NCBI RefSeq assembly: GCF_000368585.1
Contig: NZ_KB849558.1
Location: forward strand, 1 to 64,000
From: Acinetobacter venetianus RAG-1 = CIP 110063
Lineage (GTDB): Bacteria; Pseudomonadota; Gammaproteobacteria; Pseudomonadales; Moraxellaceae
Reading direction: 5' to 3'
DNA length: 64,000 bases
The notes under the pieces are model-generated. The model had not been told where the DNA came from and did no database searches. It saw only the letters and a list, made by a program, of their open reading frames with translations. The translations under genes were made by a program, and so were the position numbers. Positions 55,972-64,000 of the stretch are shown one piece after another (positions within the stretch are counted from its first letter, which is position 1; each line of letters begins with the position of its first letter).

Positions 55972-56807
55972 TGAATTTACCGAATATTAATAAAAAGTTT
56001 GTAGCACTTCTTGTTTCAATTTTAGTTGGAGTATTAAGTATCTGGGGGTTTAAGACAGCTTTCGACAATAAAGTAGAAAGTATGACGCAAAAGGGTCCAG
56101 GAGTTGCATATGTTGTTGCAAGTAAAGAGCTTTTAGCTGGAGGTCTGATTTCGACAGATACCGTTTCGCAAAGGAATATTCCATCGGATTATCAGCAGTC
56201 TAATGCAGTTTTGGCTACTGATTTTGGTTCAATTGATGGATTACCATTAAAGGTAGATCTAAAACCTGGTGACATCATTATGTATTCGATGGTCGATACT
56301 AAGAAAGATATAGCCAAACTTATTCCTCTTGGAAGAAGAGCATTAACGATTCCTGTTGATGATGAAAGCTCAATTTCAACAATGCTTAAACCAGGAGACT
56401 TAATTGATTTAATGGTGACACTGCAAAGTGCGGAGAAAACAGCGACAGTGCCTTTAATGCAAGGTGTAAAGATCTTAGCGACGGGTAAGCAAACAGATGT
56501 AAGTGATGAAGTTAGCGGGACTACGGGTTATACCAATATCACTTTAGATGTAAGTGCTGATGATGCGAAAAATATTACCTTAGCTACAAGCATGGGGCGA
56601 ATTTCGGCGATATTAAGAAATCCTGATGATCAAGTCATGAGCGATACCAGTGGTTTTATACAGCTTATTAATACTCAAAAAGAGCAAGCCAGTAAAAATG
56701 TGCAACCAATTTCGATACCAACAATTAGACCAGAAATAAGGTCTGAGATTAAAACAAATAGCAGTCGTTCAGATTTTAATATTATCTATGGAAATAAAGA
56801 TGAATAA
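55971..56807 (+). CDS. cpaB: Flp pilus assembly protein CpaB/RcpC
   Basis: 278 residues. One N-terminal membrane helix, then a SAF-like domain (GVAYVVASKELLAGGLISTDTVSQRNIPSDY in parts) and RALTIPVDDESSISTMLKPGDLIDLMV, the typical CpaB C-terminal pattern. In Tad systems it stabilises or modulates the secretin in the periplasm. It starts at a TAATG junction with the upstream gene and overlaps cpaC by 8 bases. Confidence 0.9.
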   Translation: MNLPNINKKFVALLVSILVGVLSIWGFKTAFDNKVESMTQKGPGVAYVVASKELLAGGLISTDTVSQRNIPSDYQQSNAVLATDFGSIDGLPLKVDLKPGDIIMYSMVDTKKDIAKLIPLGRRALTIPVDDESSISTMLKPGDLIDLMVTLQSAEKTATVPLMQGVKILATGKQTDVSDEVSGTTGYTNITLDVSADDAKNITLATSMGRISAILRNPDDQVMSDTSGFIQLINTQKEQASKNVQPISIPTIRPEIRSEIKTNSSRSDFNIIYGNKDE

Positions 56808-58149
56808 ATTTGTTGGTTATCAAAATTTTAAAAGTGCTTATCTACCTTTGCTTATGTGCTTAATAGCAGTCAACTCACATGCAATGTCAGATCAGCTTTA
56901 CATTGGTGAAACGATTTATTTGAATGATCCAACTGTTACCGATGTAGTAATTGGAAATGATCAAATTGTCAAAGCTAAAAAAGTAGGAAACAAAGGTATT
57001 GCCTTAACTGGAGTAGCTGCCGGGGACACAACGTTAAAGGTTTGGAACGGTAATCGTTATTTCACATCGGAAATTCATGTTTATCCAAGTAATGTAAAGA
57101 AAACGCTTGAAGATTTGCAGACTGCGTTAAGAGATATACCAAAATTATCTATACAGTTAGTGGGGGATAATGTCCTATTACAGGGTAAAGACTTAACGCT
57201 TGAAGAAAAAGAAAGGGTAGATGGCTATGCTCATCTTTTTAAAAATGTCGTTAACTTTGCGAAGACAAAGGAAAATAACCTCCAAGAAAAACAAAAAATG
57301 ATTTACTTGGATGTTCGAATTGTTGAGATATCAACATCTTCGACCAAAGAAATAGGGATTAAGTGGAACACTGCATCAGTCGACGGACCAAAGTTTGGAG
57401 TGCTTGGTGATTTTAAACGGAGTGATATTTTCACTGGTTCAAATCATCCTTTGGCAGAGCAGATTGCACCTTTAGCAAAGATTAGTCCTTTTCAAACATA
57501 TTTCGGTTTAGCTAGTTTTATTGATAGTAAAATCAATTTGTTGCAGGAAAATGGCACCGCTAAAATTATCGCGCGTCCGTTACTGTCTTGTAAAAATGGT
57601 GGGAATGCGACATTCCTTTCAGGAGGTCAAATCCCTTACCAGTCTTCTGGTGCAACAGGTACGCCATCTATAGAGTTTAAAGACTATGGTATTAAATTAG
57701 ATATCAATCCAACCATTTCAAATGATGGGATCGTTGCCAAAATTCTAGCCGAAGTGAGTACGATTGATCAGTCTGTACAGGTTTCTGGAGTACCGGGTTT
57801 TTTGACAAGAAGAACTGAAACTGAATTTGTTGTGGGGCAAGGGCAAACATTAGTCCTCAGTGGATTAGTTGGGGCGGAGAAAAATGGGGGGGAAAGTGCA
57901 GTCCCAGGATTAGGAAAAATTCCACTATTAGGTAATTTATTTAAAAGTAAATCTAATCGAATTAAGCAAAATGAGTTGGTCTTTTTCGTAACACCTTATG
58001 TGTATGAAAATGAATTTGAAATGAAGTTGGGTGGAGTTGGTCGTGATGCGGATGGTGTTGTGAAATCTGAATTAGGTTCAGGCTTAATAATACCAAATGA
58101 CTATAAATTAAAAAATGAGCAGACTGATGAAACTGAAAATAAAAAATAA
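56800..58149 (+). CDS. cpaC: Tad outer-membrane secretin CpaC/RcpA
   Basis: 449 residues with a signal peptide (LPLLMCLIAVNSHA). A BON/pilus-type N-domain (LYIGETIYLNDPTVTDVVIGN) is followed by a N1-like region and the secretin domain with VDVRIVEIS-type (here YLDVRIVEISTSSTKEIGIKW), GQIPYQSSGATGTPSIEFKDYGIKLDINPTI (in parts) and the terminal VPGLGKIPLLGNLFKS...ELVFFVTPYV motif. Forms the outer-membrane channel for the pilus. The start at MNKFVGYQNF is preferred over MEIK four codons upstream. Confidence 0.93.
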   Translation: MNKFVGYQNFKSAYLPLLMCLIAVNSHAMSDQLYIGETIYLNDPTVTDVVIGNDQIVKAKKVGNKGIALTGVAAGDTTLKVWNGNRYFTSEIHVYPSNVKKTLEDLQTALRDIPKLSIQLVGDNVLLQGKDLTLEEKERVDGYAHLFKNVVNFAKTKENNLQEKQKMIYLDVRIVEISTSSTKEIGIKWNTASVDGPKFGVLGDFKRSDIFTGSNHPLAEQIAPLAKISPFQTYFGLASFIDSKINLLQENGTAKIIARPLLSCKNGGNATFLSGGQIPYQSSGATGTPSIEFKDYGIKLDINPTISNDGIVAKILAEVSTIDQSVQVSGVPGFLTRRTETEFVVGQGQTLVLSGLVGAEKNGGESAVPGLGKIPLLGNLFKSKSNRIKQNELVFFVTPYVYENEFEMKLGGVGRDADGVVKSELGSGLIIPNDYKLKNEQTDETENKK

Positions 58150-59836
58150 GAATCAAGAGTCGATACTGGCATTTGAAAAATCAGAAATTCTCATTGGGAA
58201 ATCCAAGAATTGTGATTTGCAATTAAAAGGATGGTTTATTGCTGACCAGCATTGCTCAATTAAAAAATTGAGTGGTGGCTATGTCGTAGAAGATTTAAAT
58301 CGTGGTGTGAATGGCACTGTGGTTAACAATCGCAAGGTTGATTTCTATGGGCCAATCAATCTCCAAGAGGATAGTATTGTTGTTGGTAGCTATACCATTC
58401 ATTTATTGGAAGATGATGTCGAAAAAAGCGATATAAAAGTTGTTAATCTTGAATCCATAGATCACCGAGTATTGGATAATTTAAAGGATGTTCCAGAAGA
58501 TGAGGCTGTTTATAGCACTCAAATTACCAATATTCCATATAACTCCAAAACCTATAAAAATCTTGAAGTAGAATGGATTCAGATTCTTCGGGAAAAATTA
58601 GTTAAGCAAATGGATCTTCGGCGTAAGGATATTAATGCCATGACCCCAGAAGAGCTTAAGCAAGAGACTTTGACCAGTTTGGATCAGGTTTTATTTGATA
58701 TTGATGGGGATTTACCACAGATATTGAATATTGATAGATTGAAACAGAAGATTATCAATGAAGCAATTGGACTAGGCCCACTTGAGGAACTATTGAGTAA
58801 TCCACAAGTAACGGAAATCATGGTGAATGCCAAGGACGAAATCTTTATAGAACAGTCTGGAAAAATTGTAAAAAGTGATTTGGAGTTTACCAGTAATAAG
58901 GCGATTTTAGATGTCATTGAAAGAATTGTAACTCCTTTAGGACGACGAATTGATGAAAGCTCGCCGATGGTTGATGCAAGACTTAAGGATGGGTCTCGTG
59001 TAAATGCGATTATCCCTCCACTTGCCATTAAAGGGCCTACAATTACGATTCGTAAATTCCCTGAAAAGCGTATTTTGATTGAGGACTTGGTTGGCTATTT
59101 TAGTCTTGACGATGACATGGCTGATTTTTTAAAGCTATGTGTGGCTGCGAAAAAGAATATCCTTATTTCTGGAGGAACTGGCTCAGGAAAAACGACATTA
59201 TTAAATGTCCTTGCCAGTTTCATTCCTCATGGTGAACGTGTGATTACCATTGAGGATGCAGCCGAGTTAAAACTTGACCATGATCATCTTATTTCATTAG
59301 AAGCTCGTCCTGGCAATAATGAAGGCAAAGGAACGATTCATATTCGAGATCTAGTCAAAAACTCATTACGTATGCGACCTGACCGAATTGTGATTGGTGA
59401 GTGTCGTGGTCCAGAAGCCTTAGACATGTTACAAGCAATGAATACTGGGCATGAAGGTTCACTTTCGACATTACATGCCAATACACCTCGTGATGCAATT
59501 GCTCGTTTAGAAACAATGATTATGATGGCAGGGATGGATTTACCCTTGAATGCGATTCGTGAACAAATTGCATCTGCTGTAGATATTTTGATTCAACAGT
59601 CTCGGTTTTCATGCGGTTCCCGAAAAATCACTTATATCACTGAAGTTACTGGAATTGAGAGTGGAAAAATACAACTTCAAGACATTTATAAATTTGAGAA
59701 AACTGGGCTAGATGCTGAATCGCAAAAAACCAAGGGGCAGTTTGGAGCAACAGGACTGATCCCAACTTTTTTACAAGAATTAAGAGAGTCTGGATACAAA
59801 ATCGATATCTCTAAATTTCAAAGCAATGGGTTATAA
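58115..59836 (+). CDS. cpaF: Tad ATPase CpaF/TadA with an N-terminal FHA domain
   Basis: 573 residues; motor that powers pilus extension and probably retraction. Residues about 5-95 form an FHA domain (ILIGKSKNCDLQL, DQHCSIKKL, GVNGTVVNNRKV), which binds phosphothreonine. Residues about 150-550 are the CpaF ATPase: Walker A GGTGSGKTT at about 352-360, Asp box ITIEDAAEL, Walker B RMRPDRIVIGECRGPEALDML and His box LSTLHANTPRDA. Many CpaF proteins lack the FHA part. The start overlaps cpaC by 35 bases; an ATG four codons on is the alternative. Confidence 0.93.
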   Translation: MSRLMKLKIKNKNQESILAFEKSEILIGKSKNCDLQLKGWFIADQHCSIKKLSGGYVVEDLNRGVNGTVVNNRKVDFYGPINLQEDSIVVGSYTIHLLEDDVEKSDIKVVNLESIDHRVLDNLKDVPEDEAVYSTQITNIPYNSKTYKNLEVEWIQILREKLVKQMDLRRKDINAMTPEELKQETLTSLDQVLFDIDGDLPQILNIDRLKQKIINEAIGLGPLEELLSNPQVTEIMVNAKDEIFIEQSGKIVKSDLEFTSNKAILDVIERIVTPLGRRIDESSPMVDARLKDGSRVNAIIPPLAIKGPTITIRKFPEKRILIEDLVGYFSLDDDMADFLKLCVAAKKNILISGGTGSGKTTLLNVLASFIPHGERVITIEDAAELKLDHDHLISLEARPGNNEGKGTIHIRDLVKNSLRMRPDRIVIGECRGPEALDMLQAMNTGHEGSLSTLHANTPRDAIARLETMIMMAGMDLPLNAIREQIASAVDILIQQSRFSCGSRKITYITEVTGIESGKIQLQDIYKFEKTGLDAESQKTKGQFGATGLIPTFLQELRESGYKIDISKFQSNGL

Positions 59837-60673
59837 ATGTATATTTATTTAATCTTAATCGCTGCCGTTATTGTTTTTTTGACCTACTATCTGATTGTTT
59901 CAGATGGTATCACTTCTGTTTTCCTGAGAAAAACCTCTAAGCTAGAAGAACAACTGAACTTAAGTTATGTATTCTTAAATTTAAAGAAGATTCTTTTTCT
60001 TTATTTCTTGTTGTTAATTATCATTTTTGCTGCAATTTTTTTCCTTTTTAAGTTCAGTGTACTCTATATTTTTGCTGCAATTTTTTTAGCAATTTTACCT
60101 TTTATAATCATCAAAAAATTTAAAAAACAACAGCTTGAAAAAATTGAGCAACAGTTACCTGATGCACTTATGTTGATAGCAGGTGGACTTCGCTCAGGCG
60201 CAAGCTTGAGTACGGCATTACTCCAGCTTACAAATGAATGTTTACCGCCATTAAAAAATGAAATTGCATTCATTATTAAAGAGCAGAAGGTTGGGCTACC
60301 TTTGAGTGATGCGCTGCTAAATTTTCAAAAACGTATGCCAATAAACGCAGTAGTATTAATGACCACAAGTATTCGAATCGCACTCGAAACAGGTGGAGAG
60401 CTAGCTGAGACTCTGACTAAGGCAGCAGAAACCTTGCGCCAAATTAACCAATCAGAAGGAAAAATCAAAGCCCTAACCGCACAAGGAAAAATGCAGGCTT
60501 GGGTAGTTGGATTAATGCCTATTGCCTTGATTTTTGTGTTGTGTCAAATGGAACCTGAGGCAATGGATAAATTATGGTCCACACCTGCAGGATGGATTGC
60601 TTTAACAGGAATCCTAATATTTGAGGTGTTTGGCATGATTTTTATTCGAAAAATTGTAGATATAGACGTATAA
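59837..60673 (+). CDS. tadB: Tad inner-membrane platform protein TadB
   Basis: 278 residues, T2SSF (GspF-type) domain. Two N-terminal helices, then the cytoplasmic LPDALMLIAGGLRSGASLSTALLQLTNECLPPLKNEIAFI (in parts) and GLPLSDALLNFQKRMP, a GGELAETLTKAAETLRQ motif and two C-terminal helices. It starts one base after the cpaF stop. With TadC it forms the platform on which the CpaF motor acts. Confidence 0.92.
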   Translation: MYIYLILIAAVIVFLTYYLIVSDGITSVFLRKTSKLEEQLNLSYVFLNLKKILFLYFLLLIIIFAAIFFLFKFSVLYIFAAIFLAILPFIIIKKFKKQQLEKIEQQLPDALMLIAGGLRSGASLSTALLQLTNECLPPLKNEIAFIIKEQKVGLPLSDALLNFQKRMPINAVVLMTTSIRIALETGGELAETLTKAAETLRQINQSEGKIKALTAQGKMQAWVVGLMPIALIFVLCQMEPEAMDKLWSTPAGWIALTGILIFEVFGMIFIRKIVDIDV

Positions 60674-60674
60674 C

Positions 60675-61550
60675 ATGAATGATCTAATTTTATATGCTTG
60701 TTTTCTTGGCTTAGGTGGAGTTATTTCTTTCCTCTGTTGGCAAGTTTTTAGTTTTATTTATGCAGTACCCGATGAAAATAGGGAATATTTGGATAAGCCT
60801 CCATTTCTTTTTTATATTCTATGGAGTTTGATAAAAGCAGTCTCATTCTATATTAAGCCATTTATATCAAAAAAAATGGAAGACAGTCTTAGCAAAAAAA
60901 TTATTTATGCTGGTTATGAGTATGTCTTTAAACCAAGTGAGATTATAGCTTCACAGATTGTTTTTAGTTTTGTATTTACACTACTCTCATTAGTTATATT
61001 ATATTTGTCTGGTGTAGAACTCATATATAGCGCTGCATTTGGGCTTTATGGATTGATTTATCCTGTACTTTGGTTAAAAAGCCAAAAGAAGAAAAGAGAA
61101 AATCTTATTCTTAAAGAAATACCATTCTTTTTAGACATCATCGTTTTATGTGTAGAAGCAGGTCTTACTCTCGTTAATGCTTTGGATCAAGCTGTTACTA
61201 AGGCAGTTAAAAGTCCAACACGTAATGAGTTTTCAAGAGTACTTGCCGATATACGTAAGGGTATTCCAAAAAATGATGCGCTAAGAAATATGACACAGCG
61301 TGTAGATCAACCCTCTGTACAAAACTTGGTATCGGCTATTATTCAAGCCGAAAATATGGGGATGAACCTTGGACCAATCTTACGCGGTCAAGCAGAGCAG
61401 AGGCGAGTTGAACGTTTTCTACGTGCCGAGAAGTTGGCATTAGAAGCTCCTGTGAAAATGCTTTTTCCGTTAGTCGCTTTTATTTTCCCATGCACATTTA
61501 TTGTTATTGGTTTCCCACTTTATATCATGATGAAGGATGCTTTTGGCTAA
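60675..61550 (+). CDS. tadC: Tad inner-membrane platform protein TadC
   Basis: 291 residues, second T2SSF paralogue. Hydrophobic helices at about 5-25 and 95-135, LKEIPFFLDIIVLCVEAGLTLVNALDQAV (in parts), GIPKNDALRNMTQRVDQPSVQNLVSAIIQAENMG (in parts) and APVKMLFPLVAFIFPCTFIVIG at the end are typical of TadC. It follows TadB with a one-base gap. Confidence 0.92.
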   Translation: MNDLILYACFLGLGGVISFLCWQVFSFIYAVPDENREYLDKPPFLFYILWSLIKAVSFYIKPFISKKMEDSLSKKIIYAGYEYVFKPSEIIASQIVFSFVFTLLSLVILYLSGVELIYSAAFGLYGLIYPVLWLKSQKKKRENLILKEIPFFLDIIVLCVEAGLTLVNALDQAVTKAVKSPTRNEFSRVLADIRKGIPKNDALRNMTQRVDQPSVQNLVSAIIQAENMGMNLGPILRGQAEQRRVERFLRAEKLALEAPVKMLFPLVAFIFPCTFIVIGFPLYIMMKDAFG

Positions 61551-61551
61551 T

Positions 61552-61881
61552 ATGTATTTAAATCAGAGTGGTGAAAAATTTGAAATTCTAGTTGCTAAAA
61601 GTTTTCTTGCTAGAGCTGGTGGTCTTTTATTTAGAAAAAAATTGATGTCTAGACAATGTTTATTAATAACACCTTGTCGATCAATTCATACCATTGGTAT
61701 GCATTATAGTATTGATATTATATTTATAGATGCCTTTGGTTATATTACTGATATTTACTATGATGTTAAACCTTTTAAAGTGGTTTCAGCCTCTGCAAAT
61801 GCTTGTTCTGTAGTTGAATTTCTAGGTGGTACATTAAAGCAACTAGATTTAAGTAAAAATAATCATCTATTTATAAATTAA
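61552..61881 (+). CDS. DUF192-family protein at the end of the Tad operon
   Basis: 109 residues from the ATG one base after the TadC stop; a longer frame starting inside tadC is possible. The DUF192 pattern is clear: AKSFLARAGGLLFRKKL, LLITPCRSIHTIGMHYSIDIIFIDAFGYI (in parts), ANACSVVEFLGG. The family binds an unknown ligand and is often secreted, but this member has no obvious signal peptide. An insertion sequence begins 18 bases after its stop, so any further Tad genes once downstream may be lost. Confidence 0.82.
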   Translation: MYLNQSGEKFEILVAKSFLARAGGLLFRKKLMSRQCLLITPCRSIHTIGMHYSIDIIFIDAFGYITDIYYDVKPFKVVSASANACSVVEFLGGTLKQLDLSKNNHLFIN

Positions 61882-61898
61882 AGATTTCTATTCATAAC

Positions 61899-62938
61899 GG
61901 CTTTGTTGCATAAACCTAGCCACGAAGATTTATTCAGCCATATAATTTCAAAATGAATAAACCTGCCCCTAGAACCTATCGCACAACCAATTGGCCTTCC
62001 TATAATCGAGCCCTCATTAACCGAGGTAATATTTCCATTTGGTTTGATCCAAAGACTCAGTGGTATGCACAACCACAAGGCAAGCAAGGTCGAAATCAAA
62101 CTTACTCAGACATAGCTATTCAATGCTGTTTAATGATCAAATCTCTATTTAGACTCTCTTTACGCATGGTTACAGGTTTTGTTCAGAGCCTGATTAAACT
62201 TTGTGGATTAGATTGGACAGCACCAGATTATTCGACCATATGCAGAAGACAAAAGCATATTGATATTGTGATTAGCTATCAAAAAAGCAGCGATGAACTA
62301 CATCTGCTCGTGGACTCTACTGGTTTAAAGTTTCTAGGTGAAGGTGAATGGAAACGCAAGAAACATGGATCTGAATATCGTCGCCAATGGCATAAGCTTC
62401 ATATTGCTATAGATGCTGAAACCCTTCAAATACGTGCAGTACAACTCACCACAAATAATGTCAGCGATTCACAGGTACTTAGTGATTTACTTGATCAGAT
62501 TCCATTGGATGAGCAAATAGACTCTGTTTATACCGATGGAGCTTATGACACAAAAAGATGCCGTCAAGTCATTGCAGATCGACAAGCGCATGCAGTGATT
62601 CCTCCTAGAAAAAATGCAAGACCTTGGAAAGATACAAAATCACATTCTCAGGAGCGAAATGAATTACTTCGAACAGTTAAACGTTTAGGCAGAACACTAT
62701 GGAAAAAATGGTCAGGCTATCATCGGCGAAGTTTGGTGGAAACCAAGATGCATTGCATCAAATTATTAGGGGATAAACTCAGCGCTAAAAATTTTAACAA
62801 TCAAGTCAACGAGATTCATGCACGTGTGGCAGTCTTAAATAAATTTACAGAATTAGGTCAACCTCATACCCAAGTTGCCACTTAAATTTGGATCACTTAG
62901 GGGCAGCTGTGCATTTCAAGCCTTTGTGCAACAAAGCC
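61899..62938 (+). mobile_element. Intact IS5-family (IS903-type) insertion sequence
   Basis: 1040 bases with terminal repeats GGCTTTGTTGCA(T/C)AAA at both ends and one full-length transposase. The adjacent bases show no matching 9-bp duplication. The same repeat motif ends the broken element at 44109-44844. It lies 18 bases after the DUF192 stop and about 100 bases before the next gene. Confidence 0.9.
61953..62885 (+). CDS. IS5-family DDE transposase
   Basis: 310 residues, uninterrupted. The N-terminus (TYRTTNWPSYNRALINRGNISIWFDPKTQWYAQP in parts) and the DDE residues are seen: Asp in LLVDSTGLKFLG, Asp in YTDGAYDTKR and Glu in YHRRSLVETKMHCIKLLG. Full length and with all catalytic motifs, so the element may be able to move. 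Its first ATG lies 54 bases inside the left terminal repeat. Confidence 0.93.
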   Translation: MNKPAPRTYRTTNWPSYNRALINRGNISIWFDPKTQWYAQPQGKQGRNQTYSDIAIQCCLMIKSLFRLSLRMVTGFVQSLIKLCGLDWTAPDYSTICRRQKHIDIVISYQKSSDELHLLVDSTGLKFLGEGEWKRKKHGSEYRRQWHKLHIAIDAETLQIRAVQLTTNNVSDSQVLSDLLDQIPLDEQIDSVYTDGAYDTKRCRQVIADRQAHAVIPPRKNARPWKDTKSHSQERNELLRTVKRLGRTLWKKWSGYHRRSLVETKMHCIKLLGDKLSAKNFNNQVNEIHARVAVLNKFTELGQPHTQVAT

Positions 62939-63035
62939 AGTTTACATTTCAAATACTACTTAAATACATCCTATGTAAATTTGAACATAACGAATATGTA
63001 AAAATTATTTGTTTAGATGTTGTTAGAAGTTGCTT

Positions 63036-63443
63036 GTGCGGAAATTGTTTTTATCCAGTGTTTTATTAATGACTTTATCTGGATGTACTTCTATAACTAC
63101 AATGACACCTACACAATTTAATAATCTCGCTACGACCCAATTGCCATTTTCAGGGAGTTGGTTTGGAAAAGTTGGTGAGAGTTGGTCTGTACTAATGCTC
63201 GACCAACAAGGTAAAGGCTTATTATGTATGGATGATCGCAAAGATCTGATTTCATATAAGGTAAAGCTTGTGGATGATGTACTTTATACGGATCAAGGTA
63301 TTAAGTTTAAAGTCAAAGAGCTTAACTATCAGCAAGCAAACCTATATATGAGCTTGTTAGGCGTAGGAGCGACTTTAAGTTTAGATAAAGATGATCAGCT
63401 TCAGAATGCAACTAATAAATGCAGACAATTGATAAAATCTTAA
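63036..63443 (+). CDS. Small lipoprotein, function unknown
   Basis: 135 residues with a lipoprotein signal (LMTLSGC, Cys about 17). The rest is a small beta-rich domain (SGSWFGKVGESWSVLMLDQQGKGLLCMDDRK in parts) with two more cysteines. The start is GTG (VRKLFLSS); a TTG two codons upstream is the alternative, and no ATG fits. The insertion sequence ends about 100 bases upstream and may have changed its promoter. Confidence 0.7.
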   Translation: MRKLFLSSVLLMTLSGCTSITTMTPTQFNNLATTQLPFSGSWFGKVGESWSVLMLDQQGKGLLCMDDRKDLISYKVKLVDDVLYTDQGIKFKVKELNYQQANLYMSLLGVGATLSLDKDDQLQNATNKCRQLIKS

Positions 63444-63508
63444 AGGTGAATCGTTGGGCATCATTTCAATCGAGATGATCAAAAAGTTGAACAAATAATA
63501 GGATGTTT

Positions 63509-64000
63509 ATGTTTTCTACATATATTCATGCATTTGCACTATTTTTCTCATTACTGAATCCCTTTCTAATGAGTGTTTACATGATTGGGATGATTCGAAA
63601 TACTGACGCGAAGGTATTTAGTAAAGCCTTAATACAAGGCTGTTTCATTGCCTTTGCAGTATTCGTCTTATTTGCATGGGGTGGGGAAAGTATTTTTAGT
63701 CGCTATCTAAATGTTAGATTTGAGTCTTTTCAAATTTTTGGTGGGTTGATTTTCTTGGTGATTGGCTATCGTTATGTTTTTCAGGGCGCAGAAACGATTG
63801 GTGAAATGCGCGGTGCTCCCGAACATTTAGCTGGGACAATTGCCATGCCATTTATGATTGGACCAGGCACAATCAGTGCTGCTGTTGTAACAGGTATAAG
63901 TGTACCCTTTACTGGGGCAATGGCTGTGATCGCAGTGACTTTGATACTAACGTGTAGCATTCTTATTTTAATGAAATTTGCTCATGACCATTTACGTTAT
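63509..64000 (+). CDS. MarC-family membrane protein (3' end outside window)
   Basis: The first 164 codons are in the window and the frame is open at its right edge. STYIHAFALFFSLLNPFLMSVYMIGMIRN (in parts), FQIFGGLIFLVIGYRYVFQG, and AMPFMIGPGTISAAVVTGIS carry the MarC/UPF0056 pattern (NP in helix 1, PxxxGPGxIS in the middle). Membrane protein of unknown function; not a known antibiotic exporter despite the name. AGG lies 6 bases before the ATG. Confidence 0.85.
   Translation, partial: MFSTYIHAFALFFSLLNPFLMSVYMIGMIRNTDAKVFSKALIQGCFIAFAVFVLFAWGGESIFSRYLNVRFESFQIFGGLIFLVIGYRYVFQGAETIGEMRGAPEHLAGTIAMPFMIGPGTISAAVVTGISVPFTGAMAVIAVTLILTCSILILMKFAHDHLRY

Overview
The window looks like an Acinetobacter chromosome. 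It is AT-rich, with the neighbourhood greA-carB-carA, yhbY/rlmE/ftsH/folP, a Bap-type adhesin, and many small Acinetobacter-type lipoproteins. I do not assign a species. The first 43 kb are mostly core genes; about 43.5-63 kb is an accessory block beside a tRNA-Ser gene.

Layout. 1-4143 is the 3' end of a giant type I-secreted Bap-like adhesin. 4255-7645 is a two-gene operon: an unrecognised alpha-helical protein and a CapA-type metallophosphatase fused to a beta-lactamase-like domain that lacks its nucleophile. 7642-10778 holds a metzincin lipoprotein, an alkyltransferase-like protein, a small lipoprotein, a universal stress protein and a CatB-like acetyltransferase. 10841-15953 is greA and the carAB operon, with a candidate UTP-sensitive leader upstream of carA. 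16158-24825 holds a coiled-coil repeat protein, a DOMON-like protein, yhbY, rlmE, ftsH, folP, a VWA lipoprotein, a serine/threonine dehydratase-like enzyme and a small acidic protein. 24862-37194 holds envelope and transport genes: a CocE-like hydrolase, a DMT exporter with an attenuator-like leader, pnuC, a glycerophosphodiesterase, a phosphoethanolamine-transferase-like enzyme, an RND pump behind a Fur box, mgtE and a DUF4112-like protein. 37257-43454 holds htpX, two lytic transglycosylases, ttcA, an SCP2-like protein, greB and tRNA-Ser(UGA).

The accessory block starts with IS debris (a shrunken IS5/IS903-type element and an IS982-type element with a broken transposase). Two divergent operons follow. 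The leftward one runs TadE/G-like pseudopilin, a 1594-residue RHS protein with a Sec-type signal peptide and a TNT-like (NAD+ glycohydrolase) tip, then two small paralogous proteins that are probable immunity factors. The rightward one encodes a Tad/Flp pilus: Flp-like pilin, TadG-like and TadE-like proteins, a secreted cysteine protein, a second Flp-like prepilin, CpaB/RcpC, secretin CpaC/RcpA, an FHA-CpaF/TadA fusion, TadB, TadC and a DUF192 protein. No TadZ and no prepilin peptidase lie in the window. An intact IS5/IS903-type element closes the block, followed by a lipoprotein and a partial marC.

The most interesting system is this RHS-TNT toxin/immunity cassette, apparently co-transcribed with a Tad pseudopilin and divergent from the Tad machine across a 135-bp region that carries a perfect 16-bp palindrome. 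It suggests, but does not prove, a toxin displayed or exported in connection with a Tad pilus rather than a type VI system. Two possible attenuation leaders (carA and the DMT exporter) are the other main observations.
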